From Pseudomonas sp. MYb118 (GTDB lineage: Bacteria > Pseudomonadota > Gammaproteobacteria > Pseudomonadales > Pseudomonadaceae): a stretch of 64,000 bases of DNA. Below the pieces are notes generated by a model, which worked only from the letters and a program-made list of their open reading frames with translations, made no database searches and had not been told where the DNA came from. The stretch covers positions 3,162,001-3,226,000 of the forward strand of contig NZ_JBFRXN010000002.1 of assembly GCF_040947875.1 (NCBI RefSeq), given 5' to 3'. Made by a program: the position numbers and the translations under genes. This document shows positions 25,182 through 34,400 of the stretch, in pieces; the stretch's first letter is position 1; each line of letters opens with the position of its first letter.

Positions 25182-25213
25182 AATGTCAGAAACTTATCAT
25201 GGTTTCTGACATT
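25182..25213 (-). promoter_or_regulatory. Palindromic operator and promoter of the AbiE operon
   Basis: Perfect arms AATGTCAGAAAC (25182-25193) and GTTTCTGACATT (25202-25213) with an 8-base spacer. On the minus strand, TTGAAC (25220-25215) and GATAAG (within the spacer) could be -35 and -10 with a 16-base gap, so a protein bound to the palindrome would block the promoter. AbiEi antitoxins are known to bind inverted repeats in their own promoters. Confidence 0.65.
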
Positions 25214-25306
25214 TGTTCAAATTTTAGCCAATTTCAGCAGGGATGTTTTGGGACATTAATGGCGCGCTCAAAAACCTCGCGATGAGTCGTGTGAGAGACG
25301 GCTACG

Positions 25307-25554
25307 GAACCCGATCACTGTTTTTCCAGTGACCGACAAACGATAAAACTCACTCCAACCACGCACAAGCCGGCGAATTCTTAGCTTTCCGTAGGCAACG
25401 ACGCTGGGTGTTGTAGCTTTCATGAAGTGTTTGAAGGGCGTGCTTAAGCAAAGGTGTTTGAGGCAAATCGCAGGCACAAAAAAACCGGCCATCGGTGCCG
25501 GTTTTCTTGATTTGCATCCCCCGTCAAAACAACGTGGGAACCTGATCTGAGTGG
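25307..25554. repeat. Right copy of the ~248-bp direct repeat, abutting tRNA-Gly
   Basis: Pairs with 23287-23535. It ends GATCTGAGTGG, with TGG being the complement of the tRNA CCA end, and it contains the tRNA's own terminator. The remaining 25156-25306 holds only the AbiE promoter region and no gene. Confidence 0.85.
25477..25505 (-). terminator. Intrinsic terminator of tRNA-Gly
   Basis: AACCGGC-ACCGAT-GGCCGGTT-type stem followed by a run of seven T on the minus strand, about 47 bases downstream of the tRNA 3' end. Confidence 0.8.
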
Positions 25555-25625
25555 AGCGGGTAGAGGGAATCGAACCCTCAACTAAAGCTTGGGAAGCTTT
25601 CGTTTTGCCACTAAACTATACCCGC
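25552..25625 (-). tRNA. tRNA-Gly (anticodon CCC)
   Basis: 74 bases including an encoded CCA. The acceptor stem GCGGGTA pairs with TACCCGC. The anticodon loop TTCCCAA (anticodon CCC) is closed by AAAGC/GCTTT, and the T-loop is GGTTCGATTCC. It closely follows E. coli glyU in layout. Its 3' side borders the AbiE-associated repeat, a usual integration position. Confidence 0.95.
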
Positions 25626-25704
25626 TCAGAGCGGGTGACTTTGTACCAGATGTGCGCCCGGAAATGAAGTTTTTCTTTTGTCTTGTACGTCAGGTTAACC
25701 GAGT

Positions 25705-25758
25705 CGCGGCTATCGCGAGCGAGCTCGCTCCTACATGAGCAGAGCTGCTCGCGATGGC
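25705..25758. repeat. Compact REPIN
   Basis: TATCGCGAGCGAGCTCGCTCC and, after a very short spacer, AGCTGCTCGCGATGG. The spacer between the arms is reduced to about 10 bases. Confidence 0.7.
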
Positions 25759-25764
25759 GCGGGT

Positions 25765-26649
25765 TCAGATGGCAAATGCATGGCGCTCCTGGACGAAGTG
25801 GTAACGCGGGCGGCTGGCCTGGGGCGAAGGTTTCAGGAAACCCAGCAGCGCATTGCGACTGTCGCGGCAGGCGGCCTTGTGTTCCATGTCGAGGAAGTGG
25901 CCGGTCGCTTCCACCGTGCTGAACGTGGCGTGTTGCACGTGATTGCCGAACAGCCGTGCATCGTCCACCGAGGTGTACTCGTCCCACTCGCCGTTGATGA
26001 ACAGCACCGGCACGTCGATTTTTTTCGCCGCATTGAAGTAGCACTGCCGGTCGTTGTGCAGCACGTCGTTGATGTGGAAGTGCATCTGCCCGTACTCGTG
26101 CTCGGCCAGGGAGCTGACGTGCCGGTAGTTGAAGCGCTTGAACAGCGACGGCAAGTGCTTGCCGATGGTGTCGTTCACCAGGTTGCCGACGCGGTCGCGG
26201 TCGCAGTTGCTCAGGTGTTCTACGCCGCGCTCGAGGTAGTCGAGCATGTGCGCATTGATCACCGGGGAGAACGAGCTGATCACGGCTTTTTCGATGCGCC
26301 GTGGCCGTTGTGACAACGCGGTCAGGGTCGCGGCGCCGCCCCAGGAAAACGACAGTACGTGTTCGGCGGCGAAGTGGTCGATCAACTCCAGGAGGATCTG
26401 CCCTTCGATCTCCTTGGTCAGCATTTTCTCGTGAAGGTTGTGGGCTTTTGACTTGCCCGCGTAGGGCTGGTCGTAGCACACCACGTTGAATTGCGGATGC
26501 AGGTTTTTCACGGTCTGTGCAAACGACGCAGTCGTGGCCATCGAGCCGTTGACCAGAATAATGGTCTTTTCTGCGGCGTCTGCGCGATAGAACTCCGTGT
26601 AAACCCGATACTGACCCTGTATATCCAGCACAGCGATTTCTGGCCTCAT
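25765..26649 (-). CDS. phaG: PhaG, (R)-3-hydroxydecanoyl-ACP:CoA transacylase / thioesterase-type hydrolase
   Basis: 294 aa from the ATG at 26649 (MRPEIAVLDIQGQYRVYTEF), with CAGGAG upstream; the longer frame to 26742 lacks support. An alpha/beta hydrolase fold with VNGSMATTASFAQTVKNLHP, the nucleophile elbow SFSWGGAATL, the acid in NGEWDEYTS and the base in GHFLDME. The start, the middle (GNLVNDTIGKHLPSLFKRFN) and the RHAFAI end match remembered P. putida PhaG closely. It links fatty-acid synthesis to medium-chain-length PHA synthesis. RhlA, which makes rhamnolipid precursors, is the nearest relative, and no rhlB is nearby. Confidence 0.92.
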   Translation of the reverse strand: MRPEIAVLDIQGQYRVYTEFYRADAAEKTIILVNGSMATTASFAQTVKNLHPQFNVVCYDQPYAGKSKAHNLHEKMLTKEIEGQILLELIDHFAAEHVLSFSWGGAATLTALSQRPRRIEKAVISSFSPVINAHMLDYLERGVEHLSNCDRDRVGNLVNDTIGKHLPSLFKRFNYRHVSSLAEHEYGQMHFHINDVLHNDRQCYFNAAKKIDVPVLFINGEWDEYTSVDDARLFGNHVQHATFSTVEATGHFLDMEHKAACRDSRNALLGFLKPSPQASRPRYHFVQERHAFAI

Positions 26650-26963
26650 GTCATAAGACTCCTGGCAAGCGGGTATGCGCGCAAAAGAGATTGCACGAGC
26701 TTTGTGACAGGTAGGCATATGCCTGGAATTTTGCGGGCCCATGTCGATCCATTGCAGTCCGGTCGACGGGTGTTGTTATTGGCGGGCAGTCTGCCGGTCT
26801 GAGGCGGAGCCTTGGGGCTCTCTAACCGACAAAAAGTTTCTTAGAGGTATGTGGTGACTCATCGGTCACATTTCGGCCGACGTCCTGATTCAAGCAGGGG
26901 ACCCTGGATCGCGCAAGTGCCGTTGGTAAATTGTTCGACAACATCTGCTGAGCGGTCGTCTGC
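26650..26963. other. Intergenic region upstream of phaG
   Basis: 314 bases with no credible gene. It holds two short hairpins: GAGCC-TTGG-GGCTC (about 26807-26820) and GTGAC-TCATCG-GTCAC (about 26854-26869). Both would lie in the phaG 5' leader or promoter. I see no clear sigma-70 or sigma-54 promoter. Confidence 0.5.
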
Positions 26964-27656
26964 TTAGATCAATTGAATCTCTTCGGTGCGCAAGGCGCGG
27001 TACTCGCCCGGTTTTAGCGCAGGATCGAGCAGCAGCGGGCCCATGGATTCGCGGTGCAGGCGCAGGACCTTGTTGTCGAAGTGGCCGAACATGCGCTTGA
27101 CCTGATGGTAGCGGCCTTCGACGATGCTTAGGCGCGCGGACCGCTCGCCCAGCAGCTCCAGGTGTGCCGGCTGGGTGGTCAGGTCTTCGAAGGCAAAGTA
27201 CAGGCCTTCGGTGAATTTCAGCGCGTATTCGGCGCCGATCACCTGCTCGGTCTCGACGTAGTAGACCTTGGGCAATTTGGTTTGCGGCTGGGTCAGGCGC
27301 CGTGACCAATTGCCGTCGTTGGTGATGATCATCAGGCCCGTGGTGTTGAAGTCCAGGCGCCCGGCGATGTGCAGGTCGTGCTTGTTCGGCTCCTGAATCA
27401 GGTCGAGTACGGTCGGGTGCTGTGGGTCGCGGGTGGCGCTCACGCAGCCGGCGGGTTTGTGCAGCATGAAGTAGCGCGCCGGCTTGCCGATCTGCAGCAC
27501 CTCGTCATCGACCTCGACACGGCTGAATTCCAGTACCTCGGCGTGCGGGTCGCTGACGATCGATCCGTCGATGCGCACGCGTTTTTCCACCAGCAACAGG
27601 CGCACCTGCTTGCGGTTGAAGCGTGGAAGGTTGCTGAGGAAACGGTCAACGCGCAT
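26964..27656 (-). CDS. rsuA: 16S rRNA pseudouridine(516) synthase
   Basis: 230 aa. An N-terminal S4 RNA-binding domain (MRVDRFLSNLPRFNRKQVRLLL) is followed by the RsuA/RluB/E/F catalytic domain with GRLDFNTTGLMIITNDG (catalytic Asp in GRLD) and LPKVYYVE. The length equals E. coli RsuA (231 aa). It modifies U516 of 16S rRNA during 30S assembly. RluE/F were considered, but RsuA fits the size and start better. Confidence 0.88.
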   Translation of the reverse strand: MRVDRFLSNLPRFNRKQVRLLLVEKRVRIDGSIVSDPHAEVLEFSRVEVDDEVLQIGKPARYFMLHKPAGCVSATRDPQHPTVLDLIQEPNKHDLHIAGRLDFNTTGLMIITNDGNWSRRLTQPQTKLPKVYYVETEQVIGAEYALKFTEGLYFAFEDLTTQPAHLELLGERSARLSIVEGRYHQVKRMFGHFDNKVLRLHRESMGPLLLDPALKPGEYRALRTEEIQLI

Positions 27657-27712
27657 GACGGGAATTCGACATCAAAGGGCCGCGCATCTTACGTGATCGG
27701 CCGGGCAACTGC

Positions 27713-27907
27713 TTACAACTGGGCTTCGACCTGCGCACAGCGCGGGCACAGGCAGGAGGCGTCGCGCAACTCCGCTGGCAGCGCTTCGAGCACCGCCGGG
27801 TCGATGCTCACGCCATAACACCAGCAGGGCCGGTCGGCGGTGCGCGGGTCGGCCAGGGTGCAGTCGTTGGCGGCGCCGCAGGCCGGGCAGAAATCAGGTT
27901 TGTTCAT
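27713..27907 (-). CDS. Small cysteine-rich CWC protein
   Basis: 64 aa. CPACGAANDC, RPCWCYGVSIDP and CLCPRCAQ give four pairs of cysteines around a CWC centre, matching the cysteine-rich CWC family. It probably binds zinc. The function is unknown. It starts 6 bases after the diguanylate cyclase stop on the same strand, so it is likely co-transcribed with it. Confidence 0.85.
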   Translation of the reverse strand: MNKPDFCPACGAANDCTLADPRTADRPCWCYGVSIDPAVLEALPAELRDASCLCPRCAQVEAQL

Positions 27908-27913
27908 GTAGGA

Positions 27914-29401
27914 CTATGCATAGCTGGTGTGAGGCATTTCTGCGCAAGTACGGTTGCGGCCCGATTGCTTGGCCCGGTACATCGCATGATCGGCCCTGGA
28001 GATCAGGGTGTGCAAGGTTTCATCCGGTTGCAAGGTACTCAGGCCGATGCTGACGGTCAATTGCAGGGCATGACCGTTGTAGGCATAACGCTGCTGTTCG
28101 ACATGCTGGCGAATTTTCTCGGCGATTTTCAGACCGGTCTCACCGTCGGTGTCCTTGAGCAGCACGATGAACTCTTCACCGCCCCAGCGGCAGACGATGT
28201 CGGCGTGGCGCAGGCAGCTTTGCAGGTCCCGGGCAAAACCGGCCAGCACCTGGTCACCGGCCAGGTGGCCATAGGTGTCGTTCAAGGCCTTGAAGTGGTC
28301 CAGGTCGAGCAGCATCGCGGTCAGCGGTTGCGGTTCGCGATGGGCTTCGTGCAGGGCCTGCGCCGCCAGCAGGTCGAAGCCGCGGCGGTTGGGCAATTCG
28401 GTCAGGCTGTCGAGCGTGGCCTGGGTCTGGATCTTGCCCTGGTAGCGACCGATCACCCGGTTGAGCAGGAAGAGCACGATCAGCGTGACCACCAGGCAGA
28501 TCAGCAGGTTGAGGTATAACGATTTGCGGATGTCACTCAAGGCGCCGTCTTCGCGCTTGTCGACGAACAGGTACCAGTTGAGCTCCGGGATGTAACGCAC
28601 GTTGAGGAAATGTCCCTGGCCCTGGCCGGAATATTCGTAGCTGCCGCTGTGCGGGTTGGGCAGCTGGCTGACCAGGCCTTTCATGCTGTCCAGCTCTCGC
28701 AGGGTCTGGCCGATGTGCGCGCCTTGCGGGCCACCGTCGGCGCCGGTCAGCACCAGGCGGCCGAAGTTGTCGACGAAAAACACGCTGCGCTGGTAGCGCT
28801 GCTGGTACTTGTCGATCAGCTTGATCACCGCATCGACGGTCAGGCCCACGCCCGCCGCGCCGATGAAGCGGTTGTCGTAGTCGTAGACTTTGTAGTTGAT
28901 GAAGAAGGTCAGGTTGTCGCGGTTGGCCAGGTCCGGGTCAACGTTGATTTCGTAGGTGTCGGCCATGTCGCGCACGCGGAAATACCAGGTGTCGCGGGGC
29001 TCATCGACCCGCACCTGCTTGAGCACACCCTTGGCGTGGTAGTAGGTCAGCGTTTCGTTGGAGACGAAAAACGCCGTGTAGGCGCCGTAGTGGGTCATGA
29101 CCTCGTTGAGGTAGCGGGTCATCTGCTCGGGGTTCTGCTCGCCGCCCACCACCCAGTCACGCATGAAGGTGTCACGGGCCATCATCGAGGAAATCAGGAT
29201 CGGGCGGACCAGGTCTTTCTGGATTTCCGAGTACACGGTGTCCGAGGTCAGCGGCAGCTCGGTGTTGACGATGCTGTCGCGGATCGAGTCGCGTGAGGCG
29301 TAGTAGCTCAGCAGCGAGGTGGCCAGGAAGCCGGCGCCCAGCAATACAACCAGCGTGAAAACCAGCGAACGTTGCGAATACAGCGGCGTGTGAAGCGGCA
29401 T
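27914..29401 (-). CDS. Membrane diguanylate cyclase with periplasmic Cache sensor
   Basis: 495 aa from the ATG at 29401. A transmembrane helix (about 9-31), a large periplasmic dCache-like domain (about 35-290; YSEIQKDLVRPILISSMMARD and WYFRVRDM are typical), a second transmembrane helix (SLYLNLLICLVVTLIVLFLL) and a cytoplasmic GGDEF domain with CRWGGEEF. The I-site RHAD lies five residues before the active site. It converts a periplasmic ligand signal into c-di-GMP. The alternative ATG at 29434 has no ribosome binding site. Confidence 0.9.
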   Translation of the reverse strand: MPLHTPLYSQRSLVFTLVVLLGAGFLATSLLSYYASRDSIRDSIVNTELPLTSDTVYSEIQKDLVRPILISSMMARDTFMRDWVVGGEQNPEQMTRYLNEVMTHYGAYTAFFVSNETLTYYHAKGVLKQVRVDEPRDTWYFRVRDMADTYEINVDPDLANRDNLTFFINYKVYDYDNRFIGAAGVGLTVDAVIKLIDKYQQRYQRSVFFVDNFGRLVLTGADGGPQGAHIGQTLRELDSMKGLVSQLPNPHSGSYEYSGQGQGHFLNVRYIPELNWYLFVDKREDGALSDIRKSLYLNLLICLVVTLIVLFLLNRVIGRYQGKIQTQATLDSLTELPNRRGFDLLAAQALHEAHREPQPLTAMLLDLDHFKALNDTYGHLAGDQVLAGFARDLQSCLRHADIVCRWGGEEFIVLLKDTDGETGLKIAEKIRQHVEQQRYAYNGHALQLTVSIGLSTLQPDETLHTLISRADHAMYRAKQSGRNRTCAEMPHTSYA

Positions 29402-29514
29402 GGCGATTCCGTTGGCAGTGACCCGTGGGAGCATTCTAGTGGCACTGCGCGGAAATAACTGCGCGATTTGCAGGGTGAATTGGTGGGAATCAGGACGGGG
29501 GGGGCTGTTGTAAT

Positions 29515-29584
29515 GCTATCGCGAGCAAGCTCGCTCCTACAGGTCGACGCTAACCCTTGTAGGAGCGAGCTTGCTCGCGATGAC
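29515..29584. repeat. REPIN
   Basis: Inverted pair GCGAGCAAGCTCGCTCCTAC / GTAGGAGCGAGCTTGCTCGC with about 18 bases between, in the gap before the allophanate hydrolase stop. Confidence 0.9.
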
Positions 29585-29610
29585 GGCAGATCAATCACCG
29601 CAATTTAAGA

Positions 29611-31377
29611 TCAGGCCCGCTCAGCCAGATAAGCCCGCCACCCCCCCAGATGGCTGATGTTCACCGCCCCCTCCAAGCCATACTGCTCGCAGATAAACCC
29701 GCTCTCCCAGCGGCCATCGGCCAACTGCACCTTGCCCAACCCCAGCGGTGCCGGAATGCCGGTAAGGAACGAGCCCAACTCGCTGCTCGGCAGCTCCCAG
29801 ACCTCCACGGCAATCGCCACGCCGCCGTCCTTGACCCGCACCATGCCCGGGCGAAACGGCGGGCCGCCGGCCAGGGCATACAACTGGTAGTCGGGCGAGC
29901 TGGAGGTGGTTTCAACCAGCGTCGCGCCGCGCCGCTTGAGTTGCCAGTTCAACGCCAGCCCATCCAGGTGCGCACCGCAAACCACCAACCGCGCGCGATC
30001 ATGGCGGGCGACGGTGGTAGGTGTCGACGCTGGCTGCTGGAACGCATCGGCCACGCTGAGCAGATACTGATCGGTGAACGCCCGGCCAAACAGGGTCACG
30101 CCCCACGGCAAGCCGTTGCCCATGAAACCGCTGGGCACCGCGACGGCGGCGTAGTCGAGCAGGTTCATGAAGTTGGTGTAGTAGCCCAGTTCCGAGTTGC
30201 GCAGGACCGGCTCGGCTTCCAGTTCAGCCAGAGTGACAGGCCGGCCGATGGTCGGGGTGACCACGCAATCGAGTCCTTCCATCGCCTGGTCGCACAGGGC
30301 CTTGAGCGCTTGCAGCCGATACTGCGCGCGGAAGGTTTGCACGCCGCTGACGGCCGGGGCCTTGGCCAGCACCGCCTGGATCACCGGCAGCACCGCTTGC
30401 GGATTGTGCTCCATCAACTCGCCCGCGACGCTGTAGCGTTCGGCCACCCAGGGGCCCTCATAGAGCAGGCGCGCCGCCTCGAAAAACGGCGACATGTCCA
30501 ACTCGACCGCCTCACCTCCCAGGGCCTTGAGCCGAGCGACCGCCTGGGCGAGCAGCCCCGACCCTTCGCTGCAACCGAAGAACTCCAGGTCCTGCGTGCG
30601 GGGTACGCCAAAGCGGAACGGCCGCGGTGTGCCGAACGCCGAGCCGTCGTTCCACATCGGGTTGCGGCGGCTGTACTCGTCGCGCGGGTCGAAGTGCGCG
30701 GTCAGCGCCAGCAACTGGCTGGCCTCGCGGGCGGTGGCGGTGAAGGTGGTCACGCAGTCCAGCGTGCGGCAGGCCGGCAGCACGCCAGCAGTGGAGATCA
30801 GGCCTTTGCTGGCTTTCATGCCCACCAGGTTGTTCAGCGCGGCGGGCACGCGCCCGGAGCCGGCGGTGTCGGTGCCCAGCGCGAAGCTGGCGACACCCAG
30901 CGCCACCGCCAGCGATGAGCCGGCGCTGGAGCCACCCGACGGGTACTCCGGCAACACGCTATTGGGGCACGCGCCATACGGCGAGCGACTACCGTTGAGG
31001 CCGGTGGCGAACTGGTCGAGGTTGGTCTTGCCCAGTGGGATCGCCCCCAGCGCCAGCAGTTGCTCGACGATGGTCGCCGATTGTGCCGGCACGTAGGCGA
31101 ACGCCGGGCAGGCTGCCGTGGTCGGGATGCCTGCCAGGTCGATGTTGTCCTTGATCGCGAACGGCACGCCATACAGCGGCAGGCTGTCGAGGTCGCGACC
31201 GTCGAGTGCGGCGAGGTACGGTTCCAGTTCCTGCACGCTGAGCAGGTGGATGAACAGGTGGTAGTCCGGGTTCAGCGCGGCGGCTTTTTCCCGCAGCGCC
31301 AGCAGCAGTTTGCGCGGTGTGGTGGTGCCGTCGCGGTAGGCTGCGCGCAGGGTGTCGAGGTGCAGGTCGATGTTCAT
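29611..31377 (-). CDS. atzF: Allophanate hydrolase
   Basis: 588 aa from the ATG at 31377. An N-terminal amidase-signature domain (about 1-430) has the Ser-cisSer-Lys triad: the serine loop GGSSAGSSLAVALGV and GTDTAGSGRVPAA. A C-terminal domain (about 465-588; LVVCGAHLDGLALNWQLKRR) is specific to AtzF/DUR1-type allophanate hydrolases. It hydrolyses allophanate to two NH3 and two CO2. It is the last gene of the guanidine/urea carboxylase operon, 24 bases after the carboxylase. Confidence 0.93.
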   Translation of the reverse strand: MNIDLHLDTLRAAYRDGTTTPRKLLLALREKAAALNPDYHLFIHLLSVQELEPYLAALDGRDLDSLPLYGVPFAIKDNIDLAGIPTTAACPAFAYVPAQSATIVEQLLALGAIPLGKTNLDQFATGLNGSRSPYGACPNSVLPEYPSGGSSAGSSLAVALGVASFALGTDTAGSGRVPAALNNLVGMKASKGLISTAGVLPACRTLDCVTTFTATAREASQLLALTAHFDPRDEYSRRNPMWNDGSAFGTPRPFRFGVPRTQDLEFFGCSEGSGLLAQAVARLKALGGEAVELDMSPFFEAARLLYEGPWVAERYSVAGELMEHNPQAVLPVIQAVLAKAPAVSGVQTFRAQYRLQALKALCDQAMEGLDCVVTPTIGRPVTLAELEAEPVLRNSELGYYTNFMNLLDYAAVAVPSGFMGNGLPWGVTLFGRAFTDQYLLSVADAFQQPASTPTTVARHDRARLVVCGAHLDGLALNWQLKRRGATLVETTSSSPDYQLYALAGGPPFRPGMVRVKDGGVAIAVEVWELPSSELGSFLTGIPAPLGLGKVQLADGRWESGFICEQYGLEGAVNISHLGGWRAYLAERA

Positions 31378-31401
31378 GAAGTCGGTCCTTATCAAATGGG
31401 T

Positions 31402-34400
31402 TCAGTCGAGTGCCAGCACCACGACACGCTGTCCGGCGCGCACCGCCGAACCCGGTTGCACGCGGATCTCGCGCACCACGCCAGCCGTCGGTGCGAGCAA
31501 TGGAATTTCCATCTTCATCGACTCCAGGATCACCAGCACATCGCCGGCGGCGACGCGGCTGCCGGGCTGCACCTGGACTTGCCAGAGGTTGCCGGCGATG
31601 TGGCTGTCGACGCTCATTTCGCCAGTGGCCAGCGGTGCTTCTTCGCTGGCTTCGACCAGCGCTTCGTCACTCTCGAAATGCGCCTGGCCGCTGGCGATCC
31701 AGCGTTCGCGTTCGGCGTTGAACGCGCCTTGTTGCTGGGCACGGAAGGCGCCGATGGTCTCGGCTTCCCGGGCGAGGAAGGCCTGGTATTCGGCGAGGTT
31801 CAACTGGCTATGTTCGATGTTCAGGTCGAAACGCCCAAGGGGGAAATCGCGACGGATGCGCAGCAGTTCGTCGGCGCTCACCGGGTAGAAGCGGATCTGG
31901 TCGAAGAAGCGCAACAGCCACGGCTTGCCATCGAATGCGGCGACGTCGCGGTAGCGGTTCCACATCTGCAGGGTGCGACCGACGAACTGATAACCGCCGG
32001 GGCCTTCCATGCCGTACACGCACATGTAGGCGCCACCGATGCCCACCGAGTTCTCTGCGGTCCAGGTGCGGGCCGGGTTGTATTTGGTGGTTACCAGGCG
32101 ATGGCGCGGGTCCAGCGGGGTGGCCACCGGCGCACCGAGGTACACGTCGCCCAGGCCCATCACCAGGTAGCTGGCGTCGAACACGGTGCGTTGCACTTCA
32201 TCGAGGTTGGGCAGGTCGTTGATGCGGCGGATGAACTCCAGGTTGCTCGGGCACCAGGGGGCGTCCTTGCGCACGGTGGTCATGTATTTCTCGATCGCCA
32301 ACTGGCAGGCCGGGTCATCCCAGGACAGCGGCAGGTGGACGATGCGCGACGGCACTTGCAGGTCTTTGGCAGCGCACACCGCGTCCCACTCACCGGCGAC
32401 GATGCCCAGCAGGTCGGCCAGCGGCAGTTGTTCAGGCTGGTAGTGCACCTGCAGCGAACGGATGCCCGGCGTCAGGTCGATCACGCCGTGCAGGTGTTTG
32501 CTTTCCAGCGCCTGCATCAAGGCGTGGGCGCGAAAGCGCAGGACCAGGTCGAGCTCGGGGGCGCCGATTTCCAGCAGCAGGTGGGTGTCACCGGACAGGC
32601 GTGCGACGAGGCGGGTGTCGGCTTGGCCGATGTCCAACACCACGGGCGACTCAATCTTCTTCTGTGAACCACCAACCTGTGGGAGCGAGCCTGCTCGCGA
32701 TTGCGGTGCAACAGGCAAAGATGTGTTAACTGACACACCGCCATCGCGAGCAAGCTCGCTCCTACAGGTGGTGTTCCAGTTCAGGGCCAGGGTGCGGGCG
32801 GTGGCCAGATCCACCGGCAAAAACTGCACCTTGTCCCCCGCCTTGAGTTGCCCCAACTGCCAGAGGTCCGCCTCGATCACCGTCACCGGGCACACGAAGC
32901 CACCCAGGCTCGGCCCATCGGGGCCGAGGATCACCGGCATGTCGCCGGTGAAATCCACCGCGCCAATCGCGTACGGGTTGTCGTGGATATTCGAAGGATG
33001 CAGGCCCGCTTCGCCGCCGTCGGCGCGCACCCACTCCGGCTTCGGCCCGATCAGGCGCACGCCGGTGCGGCTGGAGTTGAAATGCACTTCCCACTGGGTG
33101 TCGAAGAAGGTGCCGATGTAATTTTCGGTGAAGTACTCGGGCGCGCCGTGGGGGCCATAGATCACCCGGATCTGCCGCACGGCCGGCAAGTCGCCGAGCT
33201 GTTCTTCAGGCAGCTGTTGCCCGGAGTTGCGATCATTCAGGCCCGGCACGTGCAACACATCGCCGGCGCGCAGGGCCCGCCCGCCGTGGCCGCCGAACTG
33301 GCCGAGGGTAAAGGTGCTTTTGCTGCCCAGGTAGTCCGGCACTTGCAGGCCACCGCGCAGGCACAGGTAGCTGCGCGCGCCGGCGCCGGCAATGGTGCCC
33401 AGGCTCAAGGTAGCGCCTGCCGGGATCAGCAGGGCGCGGTTCATCGCCACCGCTTCGCCGTCGAGCGTCAACGGGATCCGAGCGCCGGTCACCGCCACCA
33501 CGGCCTCGCAATTGAAGCGCAGCAGCGGCCCGCTCATGGTGATTTCCAGCGCGGCGGCGCCTTCTTCATTGCCCAGCAAACGGTTGCCCAGGCGCAGCGC
33601 ACGGCTGTCCATCGGCCCCGACGGCGGCACGCCCACGGCCCAGTAACCGAGGCGGCCGGGGTAGTCCTGAATGCTGGTCTGGGTGCCGGCGCTGAGCACT
33701 TCGAAGGTGTTGGCCTGATAGACCAGATGCTCCAGGCAACGGGTCCACGGCTGGCCGCTGGCGAACGGCGTATCGAGCACAATCTGGCGCAGGTAGTCGC
33801 GGTTGGTTTCCACGCCGTACAACACGCTGTCACCGAGTGCCTGGTGCAGGTCGGCCCGGGCTTGCTCGCGGGTCGGCGCCCAGCAGATGACCTTGGCGAT
33901 CATCGGGTCGAAGTAGGGCGGGATCTCGCAACCGGCCTCGACCCAGGTGTCGATGCGCAACCGTTGGCCATCGGCCGCAGGAAAATCGACGGCCGTGAGC
34001 AGGCCTGGGCTCGGCTGGAAATCGCGCCCCGGATCTTCGGCGTACAGGCGTGCCTGGATCGCATGGCCGCAGGCTTTCAAGCCCTGGCTCAGCACGCTCA
34101 GTGGCAGCAGGTCACCGGCCGCCAGCTCGACCATCCAGCGCACCAGGTCCACGCCCCATACCTGCTCGGTGACTCCGTGCTCCACTTGTAGGCGGGTGTT
34201 CACTTCCAGGAAGTAGAAGCGCTGGCCTTCGCTGTCGAAGACGAACTCCACGGTACCGGCGCTGCGGTAATTGACCGCCTTGGCCAGTTTGATCGCCGCC
34301 GCGCACAGCTCGTCGGCCATGCCTTCGGGCAGGTTCGGCGCCGGGGTTTCCTCGAGCACTTTCTGGTTGCGCCGTTGCACCGAACAGTCGCGTACGCCCA

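Noticed and set aside
31060..34191. Two long plus-strand frames opposite the carboxylase
   Set aside because: They are shadows of the conserved carboxylase reading frame, with the same biased composition and no start signal.
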